Origin: JBOGZD01 sp050697155
GTDB taxonomy: Bacteria; Actinomycetota; Thermoleophilia; Solirubrobacterales; 70-9
Length of the DNA stretch: 52,277 bases
Direction of reading: 5' to 3'
Assembly: GCA_050697155.1 (NCBI GenBank)
Contig: JBOGZD010000004.1
Span: 1-52,277, forward strand
The position numbers were made by a program, and so were the translations under genes. Positions 39,836-48,726 of the stretch are shown here, piece after piece. The notes below the pieces were generated by a model. That model was not told the DNA's origin. It saw only the letters and a list, made by a program, of their open reading frames with translations, and made no database searches. The number at the start of each line of letters is the position of its first letter. Position 1 is the first letter of the stretch.

Positions 39836-41270
39836 GCTGGGTCAGAGTATGCGACGCGAGCAGGCGGTCGAGCTCTTCCAGCGCCTCGCCCATGTAGATC
39901 GCAAGGCGCTGGAGGTGGGGGAGGGCGTCGCGCGCGCCCGTGAGACCGAAGTTGAGCGTGCCCGCATAGCTGACACAGGTGATGTTGAGCGCGTTTCCGT
40001 GCAGCAGCAGCGAGAGCGGGAACAGCGCGTCGAGGCGGGCGCCGTTGAAGTACAGCGGCTCGGGGGGACCGGGGACGTTCGACATCCCGAGGCTGAAGGG
40101 CGCGGGAGCGCGCCCGCCGAGGCCGACGACCAGCCCGGCGATGTAGGGAGCGTTGACGGCGAGCGTGTAGGGCGTGAGCGCCTCGGAGGGCAGCTCGCGC
40201 AGCATCCGCTTCGCCTCGCGCGTTGATCGGTTGATCGCGTCGAGCCGCTCGCGGGGATCGGCGATGTCGGTGCCGAGCTCGGCGATGATGAAGCTGATCG
40301 CGGTGCCGGTGCTCTGGTCGTCCTCGGCGCGCACGTTGACCGGGATCCCGGCGGTCAGCGAGCTGTCGGGCAGCCGCCCGTGCTCCTGCAGGTAACGGCG
40401 CAGCGCGGTCGAGCACAGCCAGAGCACGACGTCGTTGACGGTGCAGTCGGCCGCCTTCGCCAGCCGCTTGATCCGGTCGAGCTCGTACTGCTGGGTGGCG
40501 AACCGCCGCTGGCCGGTGAGCTGGACGCTGAGGGCTGAGCGGGGCCCGCTGTAGGGCGCCTTGAGCGGGCCGCCGTTGACGCGGGCCTGCGAGAGGCGGA
40601 ATGCGGCGCGGCCGAGTCCGCCGGCGACCTCGGCGCCGGCGCCGGCGGCGCTGAGCGCATCGTGTAACAGCCCGCCGGCTCGCCCGCGCTCGGCTGCCGG
40701 CTCGTCGTCCGCCTCATCCGCGCGGGCGCTCGGCCGCTCGCGGCGCCCGGCTCCGACGGCCCAGAACGGCGGCGTGCCGCGCACGTCGGGATCGGTGGAC
40801 AGCGTGCGCAGCATCAACCGCATGCCGCTGATCCCGTCGATCAGCGAGTGGTGCATCTTCAGGTAGACGGCGAAGCGGTCGCCCTCGAGCCCCTCGATCA
40901 GGTGCATCTCCCACAACGGCCGGTGCAGGTCGAGCTGGTTGCTGTGCAGGCGCGAGACCAGGATCCCCAGCTCGCGCTGCCCGCCCGGCGCCGGCAGCGC
41001 CGAGTGGCGAAAGTGATAATCGATGTCAACATCGCGCTCCTCCTGGAGCAGCGGCAGGCTGCCGGCAACCGGCGCCTCGACCAGCTTCAGGTTCCAAGGC
41101 GGCGGCACGGCGCGCACCTCGCGCATCTCCTCGAACGCCTCGTGGAGGAAGTCCTCGGACGCCTCCGGGGGCAGGGTGAACTCGAACAGCCCGCCGACAT
41201 GCATGGGCGTATCCCGCGACTCGAGCACGAGCCACGCCGCATCCAACGGAGATAGTCGCCTGATGGCCAC
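39828..41270 (-). CDS. Wax ester synthase/diacylglycerol acyltransferase, copy 1
   Basis: 480-aa WS/DGAT-family acyltransferase that joins acyl-CoA to fatty alcohols or diacylglycerol at the membrane. The catalytic HHSLIDG is at 140-146. LSPLDAAWLVLES at the N-terminus, the C-terminal NDVVLWL, and MSNVPGPPEPLYFNGARL are family blocks. An acidic low-complexity insert (about 178-200) sits between halves. Co-transcribed with the sigma gene. A 146-bp upstream gap contains the GAACGTGTGTTC element also found before copy 2 at 47190. Confidence 0.92.
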   Translation of the reverse strand: MAIRRLSPLDAAWLVLESRDTPMHVGGLFEFTLPPEASEDFLHEAFEEMREVRAVPPPWNLKLVEAPVAGSLPLLQEERDVDIDYHFRHSALPAPGGQRELGILVSRLHSNQLDLHRPLWEMHLIEGLEGDRFAVYLKMHHSLIDGISGMRLMLRTLSTDPDVRGTPPFWAVGAGRRERPSARADEADDEPAAERGRAGGLLHDALSAAGAGAEVAGGLGRAAFRLSQARVNGGPLKAPYSGPRSALSVQLTGQRRFATQQYELDRIKRLAKAADCTVNDVVLWLCSTALRRYLQEHGRLPDSSLTAGIPVNVRAEDDQSTGTAISFIIAELGTDIADPRERLDAINRSTREAKRMLRELPSEALTPYTLAVNAPYIAGLVVGLGGRAPAPFSLGMSNVPGPPEPLYFNGARLDALFPLSLLLHGNALNITCVSYAGTLNFGLTGARDALPHLQRLAIYMGEALEELDRLLASHTLTQRG

Positions 41271-41385
41271 TCAGCCCTTCCTAGACCCTGGGAGGGAGCA
41301 TAGAAGGCACCGTGGGAGCGCTCAGGCGGTCACTATCCATAACCCCTATTCCCGCGCGCTTGTCGGCCGAGCAGTTCTTCCGGCT

Positions 41386-41397
41386 GAACGTGTGTTC
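41386..41397. promoter_or_regulatory. Palindromic element GAACGTGTGTTC, site 1
   Basis: GAAC-GTGT-GTTC lies 116 bp upstream of the minus-strand wax ester synthase gene. The identical 12-mer occurs at 47124. The pattern fits the LexA-type GAAC-N4-GTTC box and, equally, many TetR-type operators. Confidence 0.55.
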
Positions 41398-41416
41398 CGT
41401 CTGCTCCGCGTCCCGC

Positions 41417-42310
41417 CTACCGACTACGTCCTGACCCGGCCCGGTAGGCGCGGAAGGTGATGAAGTCGAACGAGGCCTCCTCGCACTGGAGCAGCCCCGC
41501 GGGGTCGAGCAGGCCGAGGCCGTTGAACAGCGCCGAGCCGAGCTCGAGCTCGCCCCACGCCTCGTCGTGGCGGACGCGGCCGTAGGCGCCGTACTCGACG
41601 TCGTCGTCGTCGCTCTCGGGGTCGGGGTCGGCGGAGACGCCGACCTCGAAGTCGCCGTTCCCGTCCACCGGGCCCGCGATCCCGGTCACCTTGGCCACCA
41701 GTGTCCGCTCGAGCTCCTCGTCGGCGACGCCCCAGCAATTGGCGTGGACCGCGTAGGCGAGGTTCGAGATCCTCCCCCGGCCGCCGTCGACCGCGAGCTC
41801 GAACCCGAACGGCAGGCCCTCGCTGGTCGCGCCCTCGTAGGGCCCGGCATCGGCCGGGCCCAGGGCGGAGCTGCCCTCGCGCTTGGCGACGAAACGCCGT
41901 CGCTCGCTGCACGACTCGTCGCCCGACTCGCCGCTCACCGCCAGCCGCCCCTTGATCTTCGTGCCGCCGGCGGCCACCCGACCCCGTGTCCGGGCCGTCT
42001 CGCCGCCGCCGCTGTCGCGCTTGGCAAAGCCGCCGCGGAGCCTGCCCAGCGCCAGCCTCCCCGCCAGCCGACCGCAGTCGCTTCGCAGGCGGTAGCGCAG
42101 CGTCGCCTTCAGCGAGTCAGCGACCGTGATCCGGACCTTGCCGCCGGCCGTCTTCGCCTTGTACGTCCCGGGCGCGGGCGCCTCAGCCGCCGCGCTCGCC
42201 GGCGCGGCCGGCGGGCTCGCGAGCAGGCCGACCGTCGCGACGGTCATCGCCAGCCCGATCGGGCCCGGACGCCGCCGCCGGAGGCGGCTGGGTGACGCGA
42301 GCGCGTTCAT
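41417..42310 (-). CDS. Secreted hypothetical protein
   Basis: 297 aa. N-terminal MNALASPSRLRRRR, a hydrophobic stretch (about 17-35) and ASA-type cleavage near 40 form a signal peptide. The mature protein is beta-rich with scattered Cys pairs (79, 134, about 193 and 275) and an Asp-rich segment DPESDDDDVEY near 234. No family recognised. The start overlaps the 3' end of the monooxygenase frame by 128 bp, and ATG 42247 would shorten that to 65 bp while still encoding a signal peptide. Confidence 0.7.
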   Translation of the reverse strand: MNALASPSRLRRRRPGPIGLAMTVATVGLLASPPAAPASAAAEAPAPGTYKAKTAGGKVRITVADSLKATLRYRLRSDCGRLAGRLALGRLRGGFAKRDSGGGETARTRGRVAAGGTKIKGRLAVSGESGDESCSERRRFVAKREGSSALGPADAGPYEGATSEGLPFGFELAVDGGRGRISNLAYAVHANCWGVADEELERTLVAKVTGIAGPVDGNGDFEVGVSADPDPESDDDDVEYGAYGRVRHDEAWGELELGSALFNGLGLLDPAGLLQCEEASFDFITFRAYRAGSGRSR

Positions 42311-43679
42311 CGCCTCTTGAATCGGCGCCGCGGCCCCGGCCCATGAGCATTCTGCGCCTGCCGCGCGCGCGCTCGCGCCCGAGGCCGCGCAGATACGGGA
42401 AGAAGTCGACCTGGATCGTGTGCCGCTTCGACGCCACGTAGCGCTTGCGCATCTTCTCGCGGTCGCGCTCGATCGCCCGCCGCATGCGCTCGGGGCGCGG
42501 CAGCGCCACCCTTCCGGTGAGCACGTCGGCGATCCACTCCGACTGCGCCTCGGCGAGGGGCATGATGGCTCCCAGCGGCTGCAGGAGCCCGATGAAGTAG
42601 AGGCCCGGATGCTCGGGCGAGACCACCCGCAGATAGAGCGGGATCTCGTTGTCGGGCGCGGCGATCAGCGCCGGGTCGAAGAACGGGAACGTGATCTTGT
42701 AGCCGGTACACCAGATCACCAGGTCGATCTCCTCCTCCGAGCCGTCGACGAACCGCACCGTGCGCCCTCCGGGGAAGGAGTCGATGTTCGGCTTCACGGC
42801 GATGTCGCCGTGGCCGATTCGCGGCAGCAGGTCCGAGGAGATCGTCGGATGCGCCTCACCCAGCTTGTGGTCGGGCTCGGGCATCCCGAAATCGGTCGGA
42901 TGGCCCGAGGCAAGGCGGAGCGTCCGCTTGTAGAGGGCGCGGAACATCCCCAGCGGCAGCCGAGTGACGATCGGGCTCGCCAGCTCGTCCGTCGGCCGCC
43001 CCTTGAGGTACTTGGGGATGATCCAGGCGCTGCGGCGCATCGCCAGCAGCGTCAGCGCGGCGTTTCGCGACGCCTCGACCGCGATGTCGGTCGCTGAGTT
43101 GCCGATCCCCAGCACCAGCACGCGCTTGCCCGCCAGCACGTCCGGCGTCTTGTAGTCGTGGACGTGAAGCTGCTCGCCCTCGAACTCCTCCTGGCCCGGG
43201 TAAGGCGGCTCCGGCCAGCGCGCGTCCCAGTGGTGTCCGTTGGCGACGAACACGGCCCGGTAGACCCCCGAGCCCTCGGCGCCGGAGTCGCGCTCCCGCC
43301 AGCTCACTCGCCAGCGCCCCTCCCCCTCCCCCGCCGGCTCGACCCGGGTCACCTCGGTCCGAAACCGGATCCGGTCGCGGAAGCCGAAGTGGTCGACGTA
43401 GGAGTCGAAGTACTCGGCGATCTGGAAGTGATCGGGGTAGTCCGGGTAGTCCTCGGGCATCGGGAAGGTCGCGTAGGCCATCGTCCGCCGCGAGGTGTTG
43501 ATGTGCAGCGAGCGATAGGCCGACGACATGCCGTTGTCGTTGCGGTAGCGCCAGTTGCCGCCCACCGCCGATCCCTGCTCGAAGCAGTCGAACGGGATCC
43601 CCCGCGCGTGCAGCACCTGGCACGAGGCGATCCCCGACGATCCGGCGCCGATCACGCACACTCGCTCGGAGTAAGCCAT
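42183..43679 (-). CDS. Flavin-containing monooxygenase
   Basis: 498 aa. FAD-binding GAGSSG (11-16), NADPH-binding GIGNSATD near 190-200, and the FMO/BVMO identifying motif FEGEQLHVHDY near 172-182 are present. VIWCTGYK near 330 is typical. It inserts oxygen into soft nucleophiles or ketones; the natural substrate is unknown. ATG 43679 overlaps the yqgE stop. The frame runs on past the usual family end with an Arg/Pro-rich tail of about 50 residues that overlaps the next gene. Confidence 0.9.
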   Translation of the reverse strand: MAYSERVCVIGAGSSGIASCQVLHARGIPFDCFEQGSAVGGNWRYRNDNGMSSAYRSLHINTSRRTMAYATFPMPEDYPDYPDHFQIAEYFDSYVDHFGFRDRIRFRTEVTRVEPAGEGEGRWRVSWRERDSGAEGSGVYRAVFVANGHHWDARWPEPPYPGQEEFEGEQLHVHDYKTPDVLAGKRVLVLGIGNSATDIAVEASRNAALTLLAMRRSAWIIPKYLKGRPTDELASPIVTRLPLGMFRALYKRTLRLASGHPTDFGMPEPDHKLGEAHPTISSDLLPRIGHGDIAVKPNIDSFPGGRTVRFVDGSEEEIDLVIWCTGYKITFPFFDPALIAAPDNEIPLYLRVVSPEHPGLYFIGLLQPLGAIMPLAEAQSEWIADVLTGRVALPRPERMRRAIERDREKMRKRYVASKRHTIQVDFFPYLRGLGRERARGRRRMLMGRGRGADSRGDERARVTQPPPAAASGPDRAGDDRRDGRPAREPAGRAGERGG

Positions 43680-44224
43680 CAGTTCTGCGATGGATCCTCG
43701 GGCATTCGCGCGATCAGCGCGTACTGACCTCCCTTGCGCGCGAGCACGTCCTGCCAGAGCGCGTTCGGATCCTCCGGGAACAGCTCGGCCGGGAGCGGCG
43801 CCTCGACGATCCAGGCGTCCTCGTCCAGCTCGGCCTCGAGCTGGCCCGCGCCCCAGCCCGAATAACCGGCGTAAACCCGCCCCCGCCGGATCGCGCTCTC
43901 GAGGTCGTCGCGCTCGGACTCGGCGCTGACGAAGCCGACGTCCGCGGCCACGATCCACGCAGCCGCCGCCGGATCGGCGAACTCGGCGAGGACGACGAGC
44001 GCCTGCGGCTGCACCGGTCCGCCGATGAACACCGGCCCGGGCTCGACGATCTCGCCGAGCTCCGGCGCGACCTCGGTCACCTCCGTCTCCGAGGGGCGGT
44101 TGAGCACGACCCCCATTGCCCCCTCCTCCCCATGCTCCGTGATCAGCACCACCGAGCGGGCGAAGTTCGGGTCGGCGAGCGCCGGGGAGGCGATCAGCAG
44201 CTTCCCGCGCAGGCTGTCGTCCAC
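43679..44224 (-). CDS. YqgE/AlgH family protein
   Basis: 181 aa. LRGKLLIASPALADPNFARSVVLITEH, GAMGVVLNRPSE, VFIGGPVQ and VYAGYSGWGAGQLEAEL are diagnostic. The family is widespread but its biochemical function remains unclear. GTG 44224 opens an operon continuing into the monooxygenase. It diverges from the thioredoxin gene by 42 bp. Confidence 0.93.
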   Translation of the reverse strand: MDDSLRGKLLIASPALADPNFARSVVLITEHGEEGAMGVVLNRPSETEVTEVAPELGEIVEPGPVFIGGPVQPQALVVLAEFADPAAAAWIVAADVGFVSAESERDDLESAIRRGRVYAGYSGWGAGQLEAELDEDAWIVEAPLPAELFPEDPNALWQDVLARKGGQYALIARMPEDPSQN

Positions 44225-44266
44225 CGGCCCATTCTCGCGGTTTCGGGCGTCGCTAACCTCGATGGG

Positions 44267-45004
44267 ATGGTCAAGGACGTAAGCGAAGCCCAGTTCGAGG
44301 CCGAGGTGCTCGAGCGCTCGCGCGAGCTGCCCGTCGTCGTCGACTTCTGGGCCGAGTGGTGCGCCCCCTGCCGGCAGCTCGGCCCCGCGCTCGAGGACGC
44401 CGTCAGCCGCCGCGGGGGCGAGGTCGAGCTGGTCAAGGTGGACACCGACTCCAACCAGACGCTTGCCGCCGGCTTCGGGATCCGCGGGATCCCGGCGGTC
44501 AAGGCGTTCAAGGACGCCAAGGTGGTCGACGAGTTCGTCGGCGCGATCCCGCCGGCGCAGATCGAGGCCTGGCTCGACCGGATCGTCCCCTCGCCCGCCG
44601 ATCGCCTTGCCGAGGACGAGGACGAGGCGTCGCTGCGCCAGGCGCTCGAGCTCGACCCCCGTCACGCGCCTGCGGCGACCAAGCTCGGCCGCATCCTGGT
44701 CGCCCGCGGCGACAGCGACGAGGCGATCGAGCTCCTCGACCGCTTCCGCGGCGACTTCCTCGCCGAGGGGCTGGTCGCCCGGGCCCGGCTCGGAGACCTC
44801 GATGGAAACGCCGCCTTCGCCGCCTGGGACGAGGGCGACCACGCCGCTGCCCTGGAGCACCTCCAGGAGGCGGTCGCCGCCGAGACCGACTCCGGCCGCC
44901 GCGATCTGATCCGCCAGGCGATGGTCGCGATCTTCACCGAGCTCGGCGCCGACGACCCGCTGGCGCGCGAGCACCGCCGCCGGCTGGCCGCGACGCTGAC
45001 CTAG
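44267..45004 (+). CDS. Thioredoxin-domain protein with TPR-like tail (YbbN type)
   Basis: 245 aa. The thioredoxin fold (1-108) has the redox site WCAPC (C32, C35) and the cis-Pro in GIPAVKAF. Residues 115-245 are helical repeats (LRQALELDPRHAPAATKLGRILVARGDSDEAIELL) like the TPR half of co-chaperone YbbN/CnoX. It probably holds and reduces client proteins under oxidative stress. ATG 44267 matches the family start. ccdA follows 13 bp later. Confidence 0.9.
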   Translation: MVKDVSEAQFEAEVLERSRELPVVVDFWAEWCAPCRQLGPALEDAVSRRGGEVELVKVDTDSNQTLAAGFGIRGIPAVKAFKDAKVVDEFVGAIPPAQIEAWLDRIVPSPADRLAEDEDEASLRQALELDPRHAPAATKLGRILVARGDSDEAIELLDRFRGDFLAEGLVARARLGDLDGNAAFAAWDEGDHAAALEHLQEAVAAETDSGRRDLIRQAMVAIFTELGADDPLAREHRRRLAATLT

Positions 45005-45017
45005 GACAATCGGGGTC

Positions 45018-45749
45018 GTGGAAGGCGATCCCGCAGGCGTCGGGCTCTTCGCCGCGTTCGGGGCGGGCCTGGTCTCGTTCCTCTCGCCGTGCGTACTGCC
45101 GCTCGTCCCCGGCTACCTGTCGGCGGTCAGCGGCGTGGGCCCGACAGAGCTCGGCCGCGGCGATTGGCGCCGGGTGGCGGCGCCCGCCCTGGTCTTCATC
45201 GCCTCGTTCTCGCTCGTGTTCATCCTGCTCGGTCTCGCCGCGACGGGGATCGGGCAGGGGCTGCGTGAGAACCAGCAGACGCTCACCGAGATCGGCGGCG
45301 TGGTGATGATCCTCATGGGCCTCCTGTTCGTCGGCAGCTTCTTCCTGCCGCGCCTAAACCGCGAGTGGCGGGTCGACGCGTTGATGGAGCGCGCCGGCCA
45401 GGGTGGGCCGGTGATCGCCGGGCTCGCGTTCTCGATCGCCTGGTCACCGTGCGTCGGCCCCACCCTGGGGTCGATCCTGACCCTGGCGGCGATCGAGGAC
45501 ACCCCCGGCGAGGGCGCGTTCCTGCTGGCGGTCTACTCTGCCGGGCTCGGGATCCCGTTCCTTCTCACGGCGATCGCCTTCTCGCGCATGGCGGCGGCGT
45601 TCGGGTTCGTCAAGCGTCACTACGCAGCGGTGATCGGGGTCGGCGGAGTGATCCTGATCGCGATGGGAGTGCTGTTCGTGACCGGGGAGTTCTTCCGCCT
45701 CAACATCGAGGCGCAGAAGCTCACGAGCGACCTCGGCCTGAACCTCTAG
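45018..45749 (+). CDS. ccdA: Cytochrome c biogenesis protein CcdA
   Basis: 243-aa membrane thiol transporter with about six helices. The paired redox Cys lie in SPCVLPLVPGYL (C25) and SPCVGPTLG (C145). It passes electrons across the membrane to extracytoplasmic thioredoxin-like proteins for haem attachment, which fits the c-type cytochrome at 20150. GTG start; the last four bases overlap the convergent small gene. Confidence 0.95.
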   Translation: MEGDPAGVGLFAAFGAGLVSFLSPCVLPLVPGYLSAVSGVGPTELGRGDWRRVAAPALVFIASFSLVFILLGLAATGIGQGLRENQQTLTEIGGVVMILMGLLFVGSFFLPRLNREWRVDALMERAGQGGPVIAGLAFSIAWSPCVGPTLGSILTLAAIEDTPGEGAFLLAVYSAGLGIPFLLTAIAFSRMAAAFGFVKRHYAAVIGVGGVILIAMGVLFVTGEFFRLNIEAQKLTSDLGLNL

Positions 45750-46042
45750 ACCGGCGGGCGCTCGGGCGGCTCGTCCGCACCGACGCCGACCTCGATCGGC
45801 GTTCCGATCGCCTCGGTCTCCTCGAGCCCAGCATCGTCCCCCTCGCGCGAGCAGACGATCCGAAAGCGCCCGGTGCCGATCGCGGGGTCGGGAACCACCG
45901 GCAGGCCGCGGATCTCCTCCCAGCCCAGGCGTTCGACCTCGAACGGGTTCATCCGGACCTCGGAGGCGGGGAACGGGCAGTTCGAGTTGTGCTGGTCGAT
46001 CGCCTTGGCGATCGCCTCGAGGTTCTTGGCCTCCGCACTCAC
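45746..46042 (-). CDS. Conserved hypothetical small protein
   Basis: 98 aa, soluble. NPFEVERLGWEEIRGLPVVPDPAIGTGRFRIVCSREG is compact and looks conserved, with Cys at 22 and 64; the C-terminus is acidic and Pro-rich. No family recognised. GTG 46042 lies next to the RlpA-like gene stop (10-bp gap), so it probably shares its transcript. It overlaps the ccdA stop tail to tail. Confidence 0.65.
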   Translation of the reverse strand: MSAEAKNLEAIAKAIDQHNSNCPFPASEVRMNPFEVERLGWEEIRGLPVVPDPAIGTGRFRIVCSREGDDAGLEETEAIGTPIEVGVGADEPPERPPV

Positions 46043-46052
46043 GCGGCCGATC

Positions 46053-47018
46053 TTACTTCGACGTCAACACCGTGCCGGTGTCGGGGAAGCCGAGCTTCTG
46101 CTTGGTCGCCGCGGTGAGGTCGAACTCGCGGTTGCCCGAATACGGACCGCGGTCGATCACCCGCACCGCGGTCGAACGGCCGCCATAGCGAAGCCGCAGC
46201 TTGGTCCCGCAGGGCATCGACTTGTGGGCGACGCCGAGCGTGGAGGGCGTCAGGGTGCCGCCGCAGGCGGTCCGGTTGCCGTACAGGCCGGGCCCGTACC
46301 AGGATGCGGCGGCGCGCCGGTAGACGGTCACCCGGCCGGCCTTCGTCCGGCTTCCGGCCGCGACCCGGTTGGCCCCGGCGACCACCTTCACCTTCCGGGT
46401 GCCGGTCGAGCCGGCGCGCCAGGAGACCGCGAACCGCCCGTCGGCGCGGGCGGTGGTCGATTCCTTCGAGCCGCCGACCCGGACGACGACGCGACGCTCG
46501 GCGCCGGTCGGGGCGACCCTGCCGCGGACCTTGACCGTGTCGCCGACCGTGGCGTGCTTGCCGGCGATCGAGGCACGCGTGCGGGAGCGAACCACGATCC
46601 GGGTGTCGCCCGAGCTGCGATCGGCGGTCGGACTCGGCGCCGCCTCGCCGTCGCCGGCGGCCTGGGTGACCGGCTGCTCGCCGAGGGTGGCGCGCCAGTA
46701 CCCGCTCGCACGCGGCTTGACCCGGACCGAGTAGCGGCCCTCGGCGCCGGTGCGCGCGTGGCGGACCAGCCGCCAGGCCTGTGAGCCCTTGGCGCGGTGA
46801 TGGAGCTCGATCGGCGCGTCGGCGGCGCCGGCGAAGGAGCCACGCAGGGCCACCCTCTCGCCATAGGTGACGCTGCGCGCCGAGGCGTCGATGCGGGCGT
46901 TCGCGGACGACGCCGGCGTGCCGGCGATCGCGGTGAGCATGGTCGTCGTCGTGAGCGCGGCGAACGGCAGCAGCGTGCGGGCTGCAAGCCGCTTCCGCCG
47001 CTCGCGGAAGCGTCGCAC
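46053..47018 (-). CDS. RlpA-like double-psi beta-barrel secreted protein
   Basis: 321 aa. A strongly basic start MRRFRERRKRLAAR and a hydrophobic core form a signal peptide (to about 40). Residues 45-230 hold Ig-like/beta repeats (ARIDASARSVTYGERVALRG; KHATVGDTVKVRG). The C-terminal RlpA domain (about 235-321) has ASWYGPGLYGNRTACGG, MPCGTKLRL and VIDRGPY with the conserved Asp. RlpA proteins act on peptidoglycan. GTG start with AAGGA upstream; it diverges from wax ester synthase 2. Confidence 0.88.
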   Translation of the reverse strand: MRRFRERRKRLAARTLLPFAALTTTTMLTAIAGTPASSANARIDASARSVTYGERVALRGSFAGAADAPIELHHRAKGSQAWRLVRHARTGAEGRYSVRVKPRASGYWRATLGEQPVTQAAGDGEAAPSPTADRSSGDTRIVVRSRTRASIAGKHATVGDTVKVRGRVAPTGAERRVVVRVGGSKESTTARADGRFAVSWRAGSTGTRKVKVVAGANRVAAGSRTKAGRVTVYRRAAASWYGPGLYGNRTACGGTLTPSTLGVAHKSMPCGTKLRLRYGGRSTAVRVIDRGPYSGNREFDLTAATKQKLGFPDTGTVLTSK

Positions 47019-47123
47019 TGGAGTCCTTCCTTTCGGCCGCCGGCGGGGGCCCTGCCGCGCCCCTTCAGGCTCGGCGGCTGGTCGCTGTCTCAGCGTTCGT
47101 TCTCGCCGGCCACGCTAGGTGCG

Positions 47124-47135
47124 AACGTGTGTTCT
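47124..47135. promoter_or_regulatory. Palindromic element GAACGTGTGTTC, site 2
   Basis: Second copy of the exact 12-mer at 41386. It is 54 bp upstream of the wax ester synthase 2 start and 105 bp upstream of the divergent RlpA-like gene. The only intergenic positions where I found it are these two, both before WS/DGAT genes. Confidence 0.55.
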
Positions 47136-47189
47136 GTGTGTGACTCCGGTCACGCTTCTCGCGTTTTGTTGAGAACATTGCGCACGAGC

Positions 47190-48635
47190 GTGAACTCCGA
47201 TCGACTCACCGGGCTCGACTCCTCGTTCCTGCACCTCGAGCGCGGCGCCGCCCACATGCACGTCGGCTCGACCCTCCTGTTCGAGGGCACGGCTCCCGCG
47301 TACGACGAGCTCTGCGACCAGATCGAGTCGCGCCTGGACCTGGTTCCCCGGTTCCGTCAGAAGCTGCGCTTCGTCCCGCTCAACCAGGGGCGCCCGCGGT
47401 GGGTCGACGACCCGCACTTCAACCCCGGCTACCACGTCCGCCACACCGCGCTGCCCGAGCCCGGCGACGAGCGTCAGCTGCGCACGCTCGCGGCGCGGAT
47501 CTTCTCCCAGCGACTCGACCGCTCGAAGCCGTTGTGGGAGATCTGGCTCGTGGACGGTGTCGAGGAAGGCCGCTTCGCCGTCGTCGCCAAGAGCCACCAC
47601 TGCCTCGTCGACGGCGTCTCGGGCATGGACCTGACCACGGTCCTGTTCGACGCCGACCGCGAGCCGGCGGACGCTGCGAGCGCGCCGGGCGCGGGCGATG
47701 ACTGGGCGCCTTCCCCCGAGCCGAGCGGCGTCCAGCTCCTGGGCGAGGCGCTGATCGAGCGGGCGACCGACCCCGCCGAGATCGTCCGCGGCGCCCGGGC
47801 CGTCTTTCGCGCCCCCCGGCAGGCCGCGCGCGCGGTGGTCGATGCGCTCGAGGCGGCGGGCACCTTCGCCCGCGCCGGCCTCGCGGCTCCTCCCTCTCCC
47901 TTCAACGTCGACATCAGCCCCTACCGGCGCTTCGCCTGGGTGCGCGCCGACCTCGGCGAGCTGAAGCGGGTAAAGAACGCCGCTGGCGGGACCGTCAACG
48001 ACGTCGTCCTCGCGGCGGTGGCCGGAGCCCTCGGCCGCTATCTGCGCTCACGCGGCCATTCCACCCACGAGCTCGAGCTGCGGGCGATGGTCCCGATCAG
48101 CGTCCGCAGCGCCGACGAGGAGGGCGCGCTCGGCAACCGGGTGTCGTCGTTCATGGCTCCGCTGCCCGTCTGGTGCGAGGACCCGCTGGAGCGGCTTCGC
48201 GAGGTGGGCTCGACGATGGGCGACCTCAAGCAGTCAAAGCAGGCCGTCGGCGCGACGCTGCTGACCGACCTCACCGACTTCGCCCCACCGACCGTCGCCA
48301 GCCAGGCGGCCCGGCTGCAGGCGCGCCAGCGGTTCTTCAACCTCGTCGTCACCAACATTCCCGGCCCGCAGCACCCGCTCTACCTGATGGGCCGCGAGCT
48401 CGAGGCGATCTTCCCGATGGTCCCGCTGGCCAAGCGCCAGGCGGTCTGCTTCGGGATCTTCAGCTACAACGGCCAGGTCAACTTCGGCCTCATCGGCGAC
48501 TACGACGCCATGGGCGACCTCGAGATGCTCGCCGAGGACCTCGAGGCGTCGATCGCGGAGCTGAGCGAGGCGGTCGGCGAGCCTGGGCCTCGACCCGGCC
48601 GCGGCTCACGTCAGCGGGCGACGGCGGGCGCCTGA
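47190..48635 (+). CDS. Wax ester synthase/diacylglycerol acyltransferase, copy 2
   Basis: 481 aa. The catalytic HHCLVDG is at 136-142. The N-terminus LTGLDSSFLHLERGAAHMHVG, NDVVLAAVAGAL and VVTNIPGPQHPLYLMGRELEAIFP are family blocks. It is clearly diverged from copy 1, so an old duplication or separate substrate range (wax ester versus triacylglycerol) is likely. GTG 47190 is preferred; TTG 47178 is four codons upstream in frame. Confidence 0.92.
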   Translation: MNSDRLTGLDSSFLHLERGAAHMHVGSTLLFEGTAPAYDELCDQIESRLDLVPRFRQKLRFVPLNQGRPRWVDDPHFNPGYHVRHTALPEPGDERQLRTLAARIFSQRLDRSKPLWEIWLVDGVEEGRFAVVAKSHHCLVDGVSGMDLTTVLFDADREPADAASAPGAGDDWAPSPEPSGVQLLGEALIERATDPAEIVRGARAVFRAPRQAARAVVDALEAAGTFARAGLAAPPSPFNVDISPYRRFAWVRADLGELKRVKNAAGGTVNDVVLAAVAGALGRYLRSRGHSTHELELRAMVPISVRSADEEGALGNRVSSFMAPLPVWCEDPLERLREVGSTMGDLKQSKQAVGATLLTDLTDFAPPTVASQAARLQARQRFFNLVVTNIPGPQHPLYLMGRELEAIFPMVPLAKRQAVCFGIFSYNGQVNFGLIGDYDAMGDLEMLAEDLEASIAELSEAVGEPGPRPGRGSRQRATAGA

Positions 48636-48647
48636 TCCTGATCGGCC

Positions 48648-48669
48648 CTCCGGCGAGCTCTCGCCGGAG
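48648..48669. terminator. Bidirectional hairpin after wax ester synthase 2
   Basis: CTCCGGCGA-GCTC-TCGCCGGAG, a perfect 9-bp stem with a 4-nt loop, 13 bp after the acyltransferase stop and 57 bp from the convergent membrane-protein stop. No T-run on either side. Confidence 0.55.
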
Positions 48670-48726
48670 TCCGAATCGACGATCGCCCTGACCGCTCGAG
48701 CCTGAGCCATCCCATGTCACCCTTCT

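Noticed and set aside
47019..47123. c-di-AMP (ydaO-type) riboswitch before the RlpA-like gene
   Set aside because: RlpA genes often carry one, but the conserved internal segments are not present in this leader; only a GCCGCC/GGCGGC pairing is visible.
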